From assembly GCF_021533835.1 (NCBI RefSeq), contig NZ_JAKFYQ010000001.1, positions 253,001 through 317,000 on the forward strand: 64,000 bases of DNA. Direction: 5' to 3'. The notes under the pieces are model-generated. The model ran no database searches, was not told where the DNA came from, and worked only from the letters and a program-made list of their open reading frames with translations. Shown here piece by piece: positions 45,220-54,726 of the stretch (the stretch's first letter is position 1; each line of letters starts with the position of its first letter). Source of the DNA: Synechococcus sp. Nb3U1 (GTDB taxonomy: Bacteria; Cyanobacteriota; Cyanobacteriia; Thermostichales; Thermostichaceae). Position numbers and translations under genes: made by a program.

Positions 45220-45264
45220 AGTCAACACACCATCTATTCAGCCCAGCATGTTTCAAAACCGTTT

Positions 45265-47070
45265 TTAATCAGATTGATAAGTAGAAGCGACGTGCAACTC
45301 CTTCAGTTGCTTATTCTCAACTTCTGAGGGTGCCCCTGTCAGCAAGCATTTCGCCTGCTGTGTTTTCGGGAAAGCAATCACATCTCGAATTGAATCCTCA
45401 CCGGCTAGAAGCATCACCAACCGATCAATGCCATAAGCAATACCCCCATGCGGAGGCGTTCCATACTCAAAAGCCTCTAGCAAAAAGCCAAATTTGTCTC
45501 GGGCTTGCTCAGGTGTAAGGCCAATCGCCTGGAACACCTGCTCCTGAATGTCTCGCTGGTAGATGCGCAGGGATCCTCCTCCCACTTCAATGCCATTCCA
45601 AACCAAATCATAGGCTTGAGCGCGGGCGGTTTTTAGATCGGCAAGATCCTCTGAATTGGGTGCGGTGAAAGGGTGATGTAGGGCTTCGAGACGATTTTCA
45701 TCAGCATTGAACTCAAACATGGGAAAATCCGTAACCCAAAGTAGATTTAGGGCATGCTCTGGGATCAAACTCAACTCATGGCCTAGATGCAGGCGCAGCC
45801 GGCTCAAAGATTCATTGACAACAGGTGTAGATCCTGCCCCAAATAGCAGTAAATCACCAGGTTTTGCATTTGTTAAAGCTAGTAGCTTCTGCTCTTGTTC
45901 TCGGCTCAGGCTATCTTTTAGAGCACCAATAGTATCTAGGTTGTCAGGCCGTACCCGGATGAAGGCCAAGCCTCCTGCCCCATATTGGGTAACTAACTTG
46001 AACAAATCTCCACCGGGTTTGATGCGGGTATTGGAGATTTTTTCGTCCCCACTTGGCACGGGCAAGATCTTGATCGAGCCACCCTCTGCTAGAACCTTGG
46101 AAAAAACCTTAAAGCTCGATCCTTGAAACAAATCAGAAACCTCTACCAATTCCATGCCAAAACGGGTATCCGGCTTATCGGATCCATAGCGGGCCATGGC
46201 TTCTGCATAGGTCAGACGTGGAAAGGGACGAGGTAAATCAACACCTTTTATGGTTTTGAAAACGTAGCAGATTAACTGTTCGTTGAGGTCAAGGATACCT
46301 TCTTGATCGAGAAAGCTCATCTCCATGTCCAGCTGGGTGAACTCCGGCTGCCGATCTGCTCGCAGATCCTCATCTCGAAAACAGCGAGCAATTTGGTAGT
46401 AGCGATCCAGCCCGGCCACCATCAACAGTTGCTTGAAAAGTTGTGGGGACTGCGGCAGAGCAAACCATTCACCCGGGTTAACGCGGCTGGGCACCAAGTA
46501 GTCTCTCGCGCCTTCTGGGGTAGAACGGGTCAGGATCGGGGTTTCCACCTCCACAAACCCTGCTTCATCCTCCAAAAAGCGACGAATGGCTTTAATCACC
46601 TGATGGCGCAGTTGCAAGTTGCGGGACATGCGCTCCCGACGCAAATCCAGGTAGCGATAACGCAGGCGGATTTCTTCTCGCACATCCTCCGCTTCTTCTC
46701 CTGACACGGCAAAGGGGATTTGTTTGCTCACCCGACTAAGGATTTCCAGATGTTCGGCGTAGATCTCAATTTCGCCGGTCGCCAGACGTGGATTCAGGGA
46801 ATCGGCAGGCCGTTTTTGTACCACTCCCGTTACTTGGACTACATACTCGTTGCGCACTTCTCCCGCCAAGGGATAAGACTCGGGAGTTTTTTGGGGATCC
46901 GCCACCAGTTGCACCAGACCCGAGCGATCCCGCAAATCCAAAAAGATCACCCCCCCATGATCGCGGCGGCGGTCGATCCAGCCATAGAGGGTGACGGTTT
47001 TGCCAATATGGGCAGAGCGCACTTCGCCGCAGTATAGAGAGCGAGCCGGGCGATGGATAGCAGCGGACAT
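45265..47070 (-). CDS. aspS: Aspartyl-tRNA synthetase
   Basis: About 601 residues from the Met of [17 protein letters not shown] at 47070 (the frame is open to 47112). Class II synthetase with an N-terminal OB-fold ([20 protein letters not shown]), motif 1/2 region [20 protein letters not shown], then DMEMSF, a bacterial GAD insert (residues ~290-420) and motif 3 [20 protein letters not shown]. The length with GAD domain is the normal bacterial type. It may charge tRNA-Asp only or also tRNA-Asn depending on whether AsnS is present; that cannot be seen here. Confidence 0.96.
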   Translation of the reverse strand: MSAAIHRPARSLYCGEVRSAHIGKTVTLYGWIDRRRDHGGVIFLDLRDRSGLVQLVADPQKTPESYPLAGEVRNEYVVQVTGVVQKRPADSLNPRLATGEIEIYAEHLEILSRVSKQIPFAVSGEEAEDVREEIRLRYRYLDLRRERMSRNLQLRHQVIKAIRRFLEDEAGFVEVETPILTRSTPEGARDYLVPSRVNPGEWFALPQSPQLFKQLLMVAGLDRYYQIARCFRDEDLRADRQPEFTQLDMEMSFLDQEGILDLNEQLICYVFKTIKGVDLPRPFPRLTYAEAMARYGSDKPDTRFGMELVEVSDLFQGSSFKVFSKVLAEGGSIKILPVPSGDEKISNTRIKPGGDLFKLVTQYGAGGLAFIRVRPDNLDTIGALKDSLSREQEQKLLALTNAKPGDLLLFGAGSTPVVNESLSRLRLHLGHELSLIPEHALNLLWVTDFPMFEFNADENRLEALHHPFTAPNSEDLADLKTARAQAYDLVWNGIEVGGGSLRIYQRDIQEQVFQAIGLTPEQARDKFGFLLEAFEYGTPPHGGIAYGIDRLVMLLAGEDSIRDVIAFPKTQQAKCLLTGAPSEVENKQLKELHVASTYQSD

Positions 47071-47144
47071 GGATGAAAAGGGGGGAGTAAAGGCTGAGTA
47101 CCCATCATACAAAACTCAACCCCCTTGCCTGGAAGGTTAAATGC

Positions 47145-48074
47145 TCAATTTGGGGATCCGCCCAAAGCATTCACAATCGCCAGGGTGTTGAGGCGCATCA
47201 TCTCTAGATAGGTTTCTGCTCCGCTACCCGCTTCACCCAAAGAATCTGAGTACAGCTCTTGTTCGGCTACCTGTACCCCTGCCTCGGCAGCAACGGTTTG
47301 AATCAAGGCCGGGTTGAGGGTGGTCTCGGCGAAAATGGCCGGTACCTGCAGGGCACGAATCTCCCGCACCAGTTGGGCTACCGTTTGGGCGCTGGGCTGC
47401 TCTTCGGTACTGAGGCCAATCAGGGATCCGCCCATAGTCAGGCCATAGGTTTGGGTGTAGTAGGCAAAGGCATCGTGGGTGGTGACCAAAGCCCGGTTGG
47501 GGGGCGGGATGGTTTGAATTTGCTCAGCAATCCAGGTGTGTAATTCCTTCAGTGCTGCTTGATAGGCAGCGGCGTTGGCCTGGAAAAAAGCCGCCTCCGT
47601 CGGGGCCAATTCCGTCAGCTCTTGGCGGATCCGCTCCACCATGATGATTACATGTTCTACATTGCCCCACACATGCGGATCAGGGGTCGGGATCCCGTCT
47701 TCATCGCTCAGAATCGGGTCGATCTCCTCCGCCAAAGGGATCCGGCGCGCCTGCTGGGCTGTCGCATATATCAATCGAATCAAACTCGGCTCCAGGTTAT
47801 AGCCGTTGTAAAACACCAGTTCCGCCTGCTCTAGGGCTACCCCATTGGTAGGTACCGGCTCGTAGATGTGCGGATCCACCCCCGGCTGTAACAGGCTGGT
47901 GAGCTGGATGCGATCCTGGCCTACTTGCTCCACCCAATCGGCGATCAGGGTGGTGGTGGTGACCACGCGCGGACGAGCCGAAGCAGAGCCAGAAAAAGCC
48001 AGGATCCCGCCTATCACCAAGCAGCAACCGCTACCCCAGCGCCGCAACCCAAGGAGCCATGCATTGCTTTTCAT
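47145..48074 (-). CDS. mntC: Manganese/zinc ABC transporter, substrate-binding protein
   Basis: 309 residues with a signal peptide (CCLVIGGILAFSGSASA) and the cluster A-I (ZnuA/MntC/TroA) fold. Metal-ligand motifs: VDPHIYEPVP (first His), PDPHVWGNVEHV (second His), VPAIFAETTLNPALI (Glu) and ELYSDSLGEAGSG (Asp). A His/His/Glu/Asp set and no His-rich loop favour manganese over zinc. Divergent from its ATPase and permease genes with a 63-base shared promoter region, so the three probably form one regulated transport system. Confidence 0.9.
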   Translation of the reverse strand: MKSNAWLLGLRRWGSGCCLVIGGILAFSGSASARPRVVTTTTLIADWVEQVGQDRIQLTSLLQPGVDPHIYEPVPTNGVALEQAELVFYNGYNLEPSLIRLIYATAQQARRIPLAEEIDPILSDEDGIPTPDPHVWGNVEHVIIMVERIRQELTELAPTEAAFFQANAAAYQAALKELHTWIAEQIQTIPPPNRALVTTHDAFAYYTQTYGLTMGGSLIGLSTEEQPSAQTVAQLVREIRALQVPAIFAETTLNPALIQTVAAEAGVQVAEQELYSDSLGEAGSGAETYLEMMRLNTLAIVNALGGSPN

Positions 48075-48079
48075 AATTG

Positions 48080-48132
48080 TTTCATTATGTGGGTACTCAA
48101 CTAGGCTACACTAGATTTACTGAAAAATGAAA
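48080..48132. promoter_or_regulatory. Divergent control region with inverted TTTCATT/AATGAAA
   Basis: TTTCATT (48080-48086) and AATGAAA (48126-48132) form an inverted pair in the 63-base region between the binding-protein gene and the ATPase gene. It is AT-rich against GC-rich genes. A metal-responsive regulator site is plausible but no known box was recognised. Confidence 0.3.
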
Positions 48133-48137
48133 TCAAA

Positions 48138-48899
48138 ATGAAAGAGCAACCCACTCTAATCCGTCTTCATCCGCCCGGGGGATCCTTGTCGGTGCAGGAT
48201 CTGTCGGTGCGCTACAGCAGCTCACGGGTGCTGCGGGACATTAACACCGAGATTCAACCGGGACGGATCACCGGCATCCTTGGGCCAAATGGGGCCGGCA
48301 AGAGTACCTTTCTGAAGGGGATTTTGGGGTTGGTGCCTCTGGAACGGGGAGAAGTGCGCTACAAGGGGCAAAATCTCGGGTCTGAGCAAGTCGCCTATTT
48401 GCCGCAGCGGTCCGTAATTGACTGGACGTTTCCTGCCACCGTGTGGGATGTGGTGTTGATGGGGCGGGTCAAGCCCACCGGCTGGCTGCGCCGCATCGGT
48501 CGGCAGGGTCGGCAGCGGGCAGCCCAGGCCCTAGAACGAGTAGGGATGTCGGCCTATCGGGAGCGACCGATTGGCCAGTTGTCGGGCGGGCAACAGCAAC
48601 GGGTGTTTTTGGCGCGGGCCTTGGCGCAGGGGGCGGAGATCTATGCCCTAGATGAGCCCTTCGCCGGGATCGATCAGCCCAGCGGAGAGATTTTATTCCA
48701 AGTGCTGCGGCAGCTGGCGGATACCGGGCACATCGTCATGGTGGTGCATCATGATCTGGGGCAGGCCCTGACGTATTTCGATGAAGTGCTGCTATTGAAC
48801 CAGGTGTTGATCGCTCAGGGATCCCCGGCGCAGGTTTTACAGCCGCAGCTGTTACAGCAGGCTTATGGTTCTTCGATCCGCTTAGACCTAGCGGCTTAA
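48138..48899 (+). CDS. mntA: Manganese/zinc ABC transporter, ATP-binding protein
   Basis: 253 residues, a stand-alone ATPase. Walker A ILGPNGAGKSTFLKGILGL, Q-loop VAYLPQRSVIDWTFPATVWD, signature GQLSGGQQQRVFLARALAQG, Walker B IYALDEPFAGIDQPS and switch HIVMVVHHDLGQAL. The IDWTFP stretch is usual in the metal-uptake (family 15) ATPases. It powers import of the metal bound by the divergent MntC-like protein, through the permease encoded 8-41 bases downstream. Confidence 0.92.
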   Translation: MKEQPTLIRLHPPGGSLSVQDLSVRYSSSRVLRDINTEIQPGRITGILGPNGAGKSTFLKGILGLVPLERGEVRYKGQNLGSEQVAYLPQRSVIDWTFPATVWDVVLMGRVKPTGWLRRIGRQGRQRAAQALERVGMSAYRERPIGQLSGGQQQRVFLARALAQGAEIYALDEPFAGIDQPSGEILFQVLRQLADTGHIVMVVHHDLGQALTYFDEVLLLNQVLIAQGSPAQVLQPQLLQQAYGSSIRLDLAA

Positions 48900-48940
48900 G
48901 GCTTAACTTGTTCCCCACTCGCACCCCTCCCAAAGCCTTT

Positions 48941-49774
48941 ATGGAATTCCTTTGGCACAGCCTGTTGGATCCCCTCAGTTTCGCTTTCATGCAGCGCTCT
49001 TTGCTGGTGGCGGTGGCCGTCGGGATCCTCTGTGCGGTGGTGGGCAGTTACCTACTGGTGCAGAGCATGGCCCTGCTAGGGGATGCCATCAGCCACTCGC
49101 TGCTGCCAGGGTTGGCCCTGGCCTATATGCTTGGCCTCAACCTGTTTGTCGGAGCATTTGTGGCGGGGGTGCTCAGCGCCATGTTGATCCAGTGGATTCG
49201 TTCCGCCAGCCCGATCAAAGCCGATGCTGCCATGGGGATCGTCTTTTCCGCCTTTTTTGCTCTGGGGATTGTGTTGATCACGCTGATCCAACGGCGGGCC
49301 CGCATCGATCTCAACCATTTTCTGTTTGGCAACATCCTCGGAGTGAACGCTGCCGATGTGCTGACGGTGGTGGGCATTGCCCTGTTGGTGCTGGCTTTGG
49401 TGACTCTCTTTTTTAAGGAACTCACCTTCTACAGTTTTGATCCCCTGGGGGCCAAGGCGGCAGGCTTGCCCACGGCCAGGTTGGGGTGGGGATTGATGGT
49501 GCTGACCTCCCTAACTTTGGTGGCCAGCATGAAAGCTGTCGGGGTGCTGTTGGTGCTGGCCATGTTGATCACCCCAGCGGCGACGGCCTATCTGCTCGTA
49601 CCGCAACTGCAACAGATAATGCTGCTGGGATCCCTATTCGGGGTGAGCGCCAGCTTAATTGGGATGTATGCCAGTTACTACCTGAATATTGCCTCCGGCC
49701 CCGCCATCGTGTTGGTGGCCTCCTTTTGGTTCGGGTTGGCCTTTCTGGGCAAGGTGCTCCTGCACCCACGCTGA
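48941..49774 (+). CDS. mntB: Manganese/zinc ABC transporter, permease (ABC-3 family)
   Basis: About 277 residues from the ATG at 48941; the open frame also allows a TTG at 48908. Seven to nine membrane helices. ABC-3 signature phrases: SYLLVQSMALLGDAISHSLL, GLALAYMLGLNLFVGAF, ELTFYSFDPLGAKAAGLPTA and AVGVLLVLAMLITPAATAYL. Transports manganese or zinc through the inner membrane. Follows the ATPase gene; a long hairpin terminator lies directly after its stop. Confidence 0.9.
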   Translation: MEFLWHSLLDPLSFAFMQRSLLVAVAVGILCAVVGSYLLVQSMALLGDAISHSLLPGLALAYMLGLNLFVGAFVAGVLSAMLIQWIRSASPIKADAAMGIVFSAFFALGIVLITLIQRRARIDLNHFLFGNILGVNAADVLTVVGIALLVLALVTLFFKELTFYSFDPLGAKAAGLPTARLGWGLMVLTSLTLVASMKAVGVLLVLAMLITPAATAYLLVPQLQQIMLLGSLFGVSASLIGMYASYYLNIASGPAIVLVASFWFGLAFLGKVLLHPR

Positions 49775-49807
49775 AGACCAGGGATCGAAGGTCGGGATCC
49801 CTGGTCT
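49775..49807. terminator. Bidirectional hairpin between mntB and the RRM gene
   Basis: A perfect 12-bp inverted repeat, AGACCAGGGATC (49775-49786) and GATCCCTGGTCT (49796-49807), with a 9-base loop, right after the mntB stop and before the 3' end of the convergent RRM gene. No T-run follows, so it is a weak intrinsic terminator at best. The stem contains the genome's GGGATCCC-type motif on its right arm. Confidence 0.55.
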
Positions 49808-49852
49808 GAGGCTTTACTGGGAAGGTGGGGATTAAGTTACAGCTAGGCCAGC

Positions 49853-50149
49853 TTACATGCGGGGGGGACGACCATCCCGACCGCCGCCACCGCCTCCGGC
49901 ACCCGCTTGACGAGGCAATGCTTTGTTGACCCGCAGATCCCGTCCCATCCAAGTGGCTCCATCCAACTCATCGATGGCCTTTTGCTCATCGGCTTCGTCT
50001 TCAAGTTCCACAAAGGCAAATCCCCGCTTACGACCGGTTTCACGATCGACAGGCAGCTTAATCTGCTTGACAGCACCATACTCAGCGAACACAAGTCGCA
50101 GGTCTTCTTCACTAGCCTTAAAGGACAGATTACCCACAAAAATGGTCAT
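49853..50149 (-). CDS. rbp: RRM-domain RNA-binding protein (cyanobacterial Rbp)
   Basis: 98 residues: a single RNA recognition motif plus a short glycine-rich tail (AGAGGGGGGRDGRPPRM). RNP2 is IFVGNLSF and RNP1 is RKRGFAFVEL, both canonical. Cyanobacterial Rbps are often cold-induced and affect mRNA location and stability. About 200 bases of untranslated or spacer DNA separate it from the next gene on its upstream side, consistent with a long regulated leader, but no specific structure was identified. Confidence 0.95.
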   Translation of the reverse strand: MTIFVGNLSFKASEEDLRLVFAEYGAVKQIKLPVDRETGRKRGFAFVELEDEADEQKAIDELDGATWMGRDLRVNKALPRQAGAGGGGGGRDGRPPRM

Positions 50150-50357
50150 GATGTAGCGAATCTCCGAACCTTACCCTTTAGCGTTCAGTTCGGAAGCTCA
50201 CCTGGTCAAGACACCCGTTAGACCCGAACTTGATGCCAACCACATCTTAGTCGCCCCAATGGCGTTTGCAAACCCACCCATTCAAGGTCTTTTTCAAGGG
50301 TTTAAGAACCCATTTATAAAGGACACAACCAGGTATGGAAGCCAGGAATCCCAGCCT

Positions 50358-51137
50358 TTAACTTGAAGGCTTGCTTTGTCCGAGAGGTTGGCGTTTGGGA
50401 ATGCCGGGAGCGCGCGGATAGAGCTCCGGGGTAGGGGCAATTTTTTCCAGAAGCAGGCAGTGGCGTACCCCCTGGCTGAGGGGCGTGGTAAATGCTTCCA
50501 CCTGGATCAACTTTCCCCCTAAAGGTTTAAGGGCTTGTTGCAGGGTTTGGGCTTCTGCCTCCGTCCAGTAGCCTCGGTAGAGGATGGCCCGTCCACCCAG
50601 CTTCAAAAGCGGCAGGCAATATTCAGCGCAAATTTCAGCGGCGGCCAATGCTCTGGCCAAAGCCACATCGTAGCTACCCCGTTCCTGCCGGGTTTGCCCC
50701 CAAGTTTCTGCTCGCTGTGCCACCGCCCTAGCCTGACTGAGAGAGAGCTTTTGCAAGGTTTCTCGGACAAAGGCAATTTTGCGTTGGGTGCTATCGAGCA
50801 GAGTAAAGGTACTTTGGGGTAAAGCAATTTGTGCCGGGATCCCTGGAAAACCCGCACCAGTGCCGATATCAATGCCCCGCCAAAGTTGAGCTTGCAAGGT
50901 ATCCCAGTCCCCCAACAGGGTTAAGCCCCGCAAAGAATCCCACAGATGCTTCTCCCAAAAGTCCACGAGGCTGGTAATGCGGGTTAGGTTTTGGGTTTGG
51001 TTCCCGGCCATTACCAGCGGATAAAGCTGCTGCAGTTGCTGCTGCTGTAGAGGGGTAGGCTGCCAGCCCAGATAAAGAGGCCAACGTTCCCACAGAACTT
51101 GCGGGGAATCCGACGGGGATGGTTCTGTCTCCGTCAT
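50358..51137 (-). CDS. rsmG: 16S rRNA (guanine-527-N7)-methyltransferase
   Basis: About 259 residues from the ATG at 51137. I chose it because it overlaps the stop of the upstream gene (ATGA), a common coupling; the long frame from 51302 gives an implausible N-terminus. Rossmann methyltransferase motifs: GIDIGTGAGFPGIPAQIALP (SAM loop), FTLLDSTQRKIAFVRETLQK and DVALARALAAAEICAEYCLP. Loss of this modification causes low-level streptomycin resistance in bacteria. Translationally linked to the membrane protein upstream. Confidence 0.93.
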   Translation of the reverse strand: MTETEPSPSDSPQVLWERWPLYLGWQPTPLQQQQLQQLYPLVMAGNQTQNLTRITSLVDFWEKHLWDSLRGLTLLGDWDTLQAQLWRGIDIGTGAGFPGIPAQIALPQSTFTLLDSTQRKIAFVRETLQKLSLSQARAVAQRAETWGQTRQERGSYDVALARALAAAEICAEYCLPLLKLGGRAILYRGYWTEAEAQTLQQALKPLGGKLIQVEAFTTPLSQGVRHCLLLEKIAPTPELYPRAPGIPKRQPLGQSKPSS

Positions 51138-52141
51138 CCCAGGGATCCCAGCCATCGCCCCGATTTCACCCCCACCGGAATGGCTTGATCGGCCCAGCCT
51201 TTCAGCTCCTGGGTCAGACCTTGTAAAGAGCGATCCGTGCCTAGCAGCTCTTGGTTTAACCAAACCAACTCTTGCAGATCCAGCTCTTGCCAGCCTGCCC
51301 AATCTTCCGCCAGCAAATTGATTGGTTGGGGCTGAGTCTGTAACGGTTGATGGGCCTCCAACTCCAGTTCCACATCCAATAAGACCTGCTCTAGCCGTTC
51401 AACTCGCTCTTGCATTCGAGCCAACAGATCCGATAGCTGCTGGCAACAGTAGCGTACCTGCTGAGCATAAACCTGCAGGGGCCAAGTGGGAGGAGGCAAA
51501 GACTCCGAAAACAACTGCAGCAAGTGCTGAGCTTCTATCTCCTCCAGTTGCAGATCTTGCCAAATAGCGTGATAAAAGCGCAGCGAATGGCGACAGGTTT
51601 CCAGACGTTGGTAGCAAGGCTGTAACACAGAACCTCGCAGTTCTTGTAGGTAATCGGTCCATAACTGGCCCGCTTCCACCATCCAACCGGGCCGAAGAAA
51701 ACTCCACCCCTGCGCCAAAAGCCAGCTGATCAGCAGGCCCGCTAACAATTGGGGTTTTTGTCGCGCCAGCAAAGGCAAGAGATGCTCCCCCCAAACCGCC
51801 AACCCCAGCCAGATCAAAGCGGCCAAGGCCAAGTGGGGCAAGCTAACCATCTGAGCCAAAAGCTGTGCAGAACCCCCAGATCCCTGGGCAAACCAACGCT
51901 GGCGCAGCATCCAGATCACTCCTGTGCCTAGGCTGTATAGCCCTCCCCCCAACAAAGGGATCAAAACCAACCACAAGGGTTGCCCAGACCATTGCCGCGG
52001 GAGCAGTCCTTCCCAACTCAGCAAATACAAAGCCAGCAAGGCCAGAACCAACCCCCACCCCTGTTGTCGTTTGAGGCGGCGGGTCAGCATACGACGGCGG
52101 CGACGCAAGTAGGTTTGGAAGGACTCGGCAGCAATGAGCAT
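51134..52141 (-). CDS. Membrane protein with long helical domain, unknown function
   Basis: 335 residues. Basic N-terminus (LRRRRRMLTRRLKRQQGW), then four hydrophobic segments (~residues 29-48, 58-78, 98-118, 130-150) and a C-terminal region of about 180 residues rich in Leu, Gln and Glu. The latter is probably helical bundles or coiled coils (LARMQERVERLEQVLLDVEL). I recognise no family. Its stop overlaps the rsmG start, so the two are co-expressed; a functional link is unknown. Confidence 0.7.
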   Translation of the reverse strand: MLIAAESFQTYLRRRRRMLTRRLKRQQGWGLVLALLALYLLSWEGLLPRQWSGQPLWLVLIPLLGGGLYSLGTGVIWMLRQRWFAQGSGGSAQLLAQMVSLPHLALAALIWLGLAVWGEHLLPLLARQKPQLLAGLLISWLLAQGWSFLRPGWMVEAGQLWTDYLQELRGSVLQPCYQRLETCRHSLRFYHAIWQDLQLEEIEAQHLLQLFSESLPPPTWPLQVYAQQVRYCCQQLSDLLARMQERVERLEQVLLDVELELEAHQPLQTQPQPINLLAEDWAGWQELDLQELVWLNQELLGTDRSLQGLTQELKGWADQAIPVGVKSGRWLGSLG

Positions 52142-52310
52142 GGAAGGGCGGCCTTGATGGGATCCCTGCTGACATAGGTCTTACCCCTAATCATAGGATA
52201 GTGCGCCCTTGGGTACAGGGGAGCGCCCACCAGAACAGCTCTGGGCAAGGGAGTGCGGCCTATGCAACAAGGAATATCCCTACAGGTTTTTCCGGCCTCA
52301 TGGAGGACAC

Positions 52311-52397
52311 ATGACTAACAGCCACAAGCTGGAAAAAGCGGTATCCCTGCTAGGATGGGAAAATCAGAAGAAGTTAAGTTTTTTATCTGAAACCTAG
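52311..52397 (+). CDS. Possible 28-residue small protein or leader upstream of guaA
   Basis: An ATG preceded by a strong ribosome site (GGAGG, 5 bases away) opens a frame of 28 codons, MTNSHKLEKAVSLLGWENQK then KLSFLSET, ending in TAG 36 bases before the guaA start. Composition is protein-like and mildly helical. It could be a leader peptide, a small protein, or chance. No family is known to me. Confidence 0.4.
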   Translation: MTNSHKLEKAVSLLGWENQKKLSFLSET

Positions 52398-52433
52398 CTT
52401 CTGATGGATTGATTCTGCACCCTGAGAGGCCCT

Positions 52434-54050
52434 GTGATCACCCCAGCACACACTCTAGATCCCAGTCTTCCTCCTACCCCGATGCAGGTGCAGCGTCAGA
52501 TGATCGTGATTCTCGATTTCGGATCCCAGTATTCTGAATTGATCGCCCGCCGCATTCGGGAAACCCACGTTTATTCGGAGGTTCTCTCCTACCGCACCAC
52601 TGCCGAACAGTTGCGGCAATTGCAACCGCAAGGGATCATCCTCTCCGGCGGCCCCAACTCGGTCTACGATGCTGGCGCTCCTGTTTGCGACCCCGAGATT
52701 TGGAACTTGGGGATCCCGGTTTTGGGAGTGTGCTACGGCATGCAGTTGATGGTGCAGCAGTTGGGGGGTAAGGTCGAGGCTGCCGAAAAAGGGGAATATG
52801 GCCGCGCCGCCCTGCACATTTCGGATCCCACTGATTTGCTCACCAACCTGCCGGAAAACAGCATTATGTGGATGAGCCATGGGGACTCGGTAACTGAGTT
52901 GCCCGCAGGGTTTCATCCGTTGGCTCACACCGACAATACCCCCTGTGCTGCTATTGCGGATCCAACTCGTCATCTCTATGGGGTTCAGTTTCACCCGGAA
53001 GTGGCGCATTCCGAAGCGGGAGCCTTTCTGATTCGCAACTTTGTCTATCACATTTGCGGCTGTGAACCCACCTGGACCACCGAGGCCTTTATCGAAGAGG
53101 CGATTCGGGAAGTACGCGCCCGTGTTGGAGACAAAAAAGTGTTACTGGCCCTCTCGGGAGGAGTGGACAGCTCCACTTTGGCCTTTTTACTGCACCGAGC
53201 CATTGGTGACCGGCTCACCTGCATGTTTATTGACCAGGGATTTATGCGTAAGGAAGAACCGCAGCGGCTGTTGCGGCTGTTCCAGGAGCAATTTCACATC
53301 CCTGTCAACTATGTGGATGGCCAAGAGCGTTTTCTAAAGCAGCTAGAGGGCATCACTGATCCGGAAGAAAAGCGCAAACGAATTGGGGCGGAGTTTATTC
53401 GGGTGTTTGAGGAGGAGTCGCAGCGGCTGGGCCCCTTCGAGTACCTGGCCCAAGGCACCCTCTACCCGGATGTGATCGAGTCTGCCAACACCAATGTGGA
53501 TCCGGCTACGGGGGAACGCATTGCTGTCAAAATTAAAAGCCATCACAATGTCGGTGGGCTGCCCAAAAATCTGCGCTTTAAGCTGGTGGAGCCCCTGCGC
53601 AAGCTCTTTAAGGATGAGGTACGGCAGTTGGGCCAATCCTTGGGGTTGCCGGAAGAGATTGTGTGCCGACATCCGTTCCCTGGGCCGGGGTTAGCCATTC
53701 GCATCATTGGGGAAGTAACCAAAGAGCGGCTAGAGATCCTACGGGACGCCGATATGATCGTTCGCCAGGAGATCAACCGTTCGGGCTACTATCCCCAGCT
53801 GTGGCAAGCTTTCGCTGTATTGCTGCCGGATGTGCGCTCTGTCGGGGTGATGGGGGATAAGCGCACCTATGCCTACCCGGTGGTGTTGCGGTTGGTCACC
53901 AGCGAGGATGGTATGACAGCGGATTGGGCCCGAGTGCCCCACGACCTATTGGCTACCATTTCTAACCGGATTGTCAACGAGGTGCCCGGCGTTAACCGCG
54001 TCGTTTACGACATCACCTCCAAGCCCCCTGGCACGATCGAGTGGGAGTGA
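52434..54050 (+). CDS. guaA: GMP synthase (glutamine-hydrolysing)
   Basis: 538 residues from a GTG preceded by GAGAGG. The glutamine amidotransferase half carries the nucleophile Cys in [10 protein letters not shown] and His in [12 protein letters not shown]. The synthetase half has the PP-loop [14 protein letters not shown]. The C-terminal dimerisation domain is complete, ending PPGTIEWE. Converts XMP to GMP with ATP and glutamine. A later Met ([14 protein letters not shown]) is an alternative start. Confidence 0.97.
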   Translation: MITPAHTLDPSLPPTPMQVQRQMIVILDFGSQYSELIARRIRETHVYSEVLSYRTTAEQLRQLQPQGIILSGGPNSVYDAGAPVCDPEIWNLGIPVLGVCYGMQLMVQQLGGKVEAAEKGEYGRAALHISDPTDLLTNLPENSIMWMSHGDSVTELPAGFHPLAHTDNTPCAAIADPTRHLYGVQFHPEVAHSEAGAFLIRNFVYHICGCEPTWTTEAFIEEAIREVRARVGDKKVLLALSGGVDSSTLAFLLHRAIGDRLTCMFIDQGFMRKEEPQRLLRLFQEQFHIPVNYVDGQERFLKQLEGITDPEEKRKRIGAEFIRVFEEESQRLGPFEYLAQGTLYPDVIESANTNVDPATGERIAVKIKSHHNVGGLPKNLRFKLVEPLRKLFKDEVRQLGQSLGLPEEIVCRHPFPGPGLAIRIIGEVTKERLEILRDADMIVRQEINRSGYYPQLWQAFAVLLPDVRSVGVMGDKRTYAYPVVLRLVTSEDGMTADWARVPHDLLATISNRIVNEVPGVNRVVYDITSKPPGTIEWE

Positions 54051-54085
54051 GCCATAGGGATCCCCTACGAACTCCCATGCTGGAT

Positions 54086-54307
54086 TCACAGATGGCCCAC
54101 ATCCGGTATGGAATAAGACGTAACTGAATGGAGCGGCTGAGCCGCTTGCACCTCCATTCGGGCTAAGGTTGTGGCTGCATCCGCCAGTTGTAATGCCAAG
54201 TTGGCACGGCTGATCGGATCCCGGGCGTTCCAGAGATCCTGCCCCAAACAAAACACCCGATAGCGAAAAGCTTTGATCGAGCGCGAGGGGATCACTTTGA
54301 CGGTCAT
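54086..54307 (-). CDS. Small protein, unknown function
   Basis: 73 residues beginning MTVKVIPSRSIKAFRYRVFC with an Ala-rich helical middle (ANLALQLADAATTLARMEVQ). Two bases after the stop of the upstream small gene at 54310-54636, so the two form a pair. I do not recognise the family. The even codon use and tight spacing support a real gene. A role beside the partner protein is likely but unknown. Confidence 0.6.
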   Translation of the reverse strand: MTVKVIPSRSIKAFRYRVFCLGQDLWNARDPISRANLALQLADAATTLARMEVQAAQPLHSVTSYSIPDVGHL

Positions 54308-54309
54308 GG

Positions 54310-54636
54310 CTACAACCTCTTTTCCACTAAGCGCTGAGTATTAAGAAGAACCCGTTCAGGCTCCAAGTAAGCAAACGTTACCAACACAATTTCGTCGGCA
54401 GCCTTAATTTCCACCGGGCAAGTGGCTTTTTGGGGTTCCACCCGCTCATGCCATACCCCCACAGTGTATTCCCCAATCGGCAGGTCATCAAACCCAGCAT
54501 CGGCGTAGATCAACTCGATGGTTTCTTCAGCGATTAGCTGCCCTTGGCGCTCCAAAAAACTGAGGAAAGGGATCCCGTCGATGGAGGTTAAGGCATTGTT
54601 GGCCTGATTGCGGATCATCACGAAGATGTCGGACAT
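54310..54636 (-). CDS. Small protein, unknown function
   Basis: About 108 residues from the Met of MSDIFVMIRNQANNALTSID at 54636; the frame also reaches 54663. It is acidic overall (ETIELIYADAGFDDLPIGEY, VGVWHERVEPQKATCPVEIK) with a mixed alpha/beta pattern and no membrane segment. It is followed 2 bases later by another small gene on the same strand. I do not recognise the family. The pair might act together, for example as a two-subunit complex or a toxin-antitoxin-like unit, but no motif supports a specific role. Confidence 0.6.
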   Translation of the reverse strand: MSDIFVMIRNQANNALTSIDGIPFLSFLERQGQLIAEETIELIYADAGFDDLPIGEYTVGVWHERVEPQKATCPVEIKAADEIVLVTFAYLEPERVLLNTQRLVEKRL

Positions 54637-54726
54637 AATCGGACATGAATGGAGTGCCATCACCTCACAGTCCTACTATCCAAGTGATTAGGACGGATCC
54701 CGGCGATTCTGGAACTCTAAACAACC

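Noticed and set aside
52209-52310. Upstream extension of the small frame before guaA
   Set aside because: The first part has no ribosome site and little protein-like character; only the ATG at 52311 has support.
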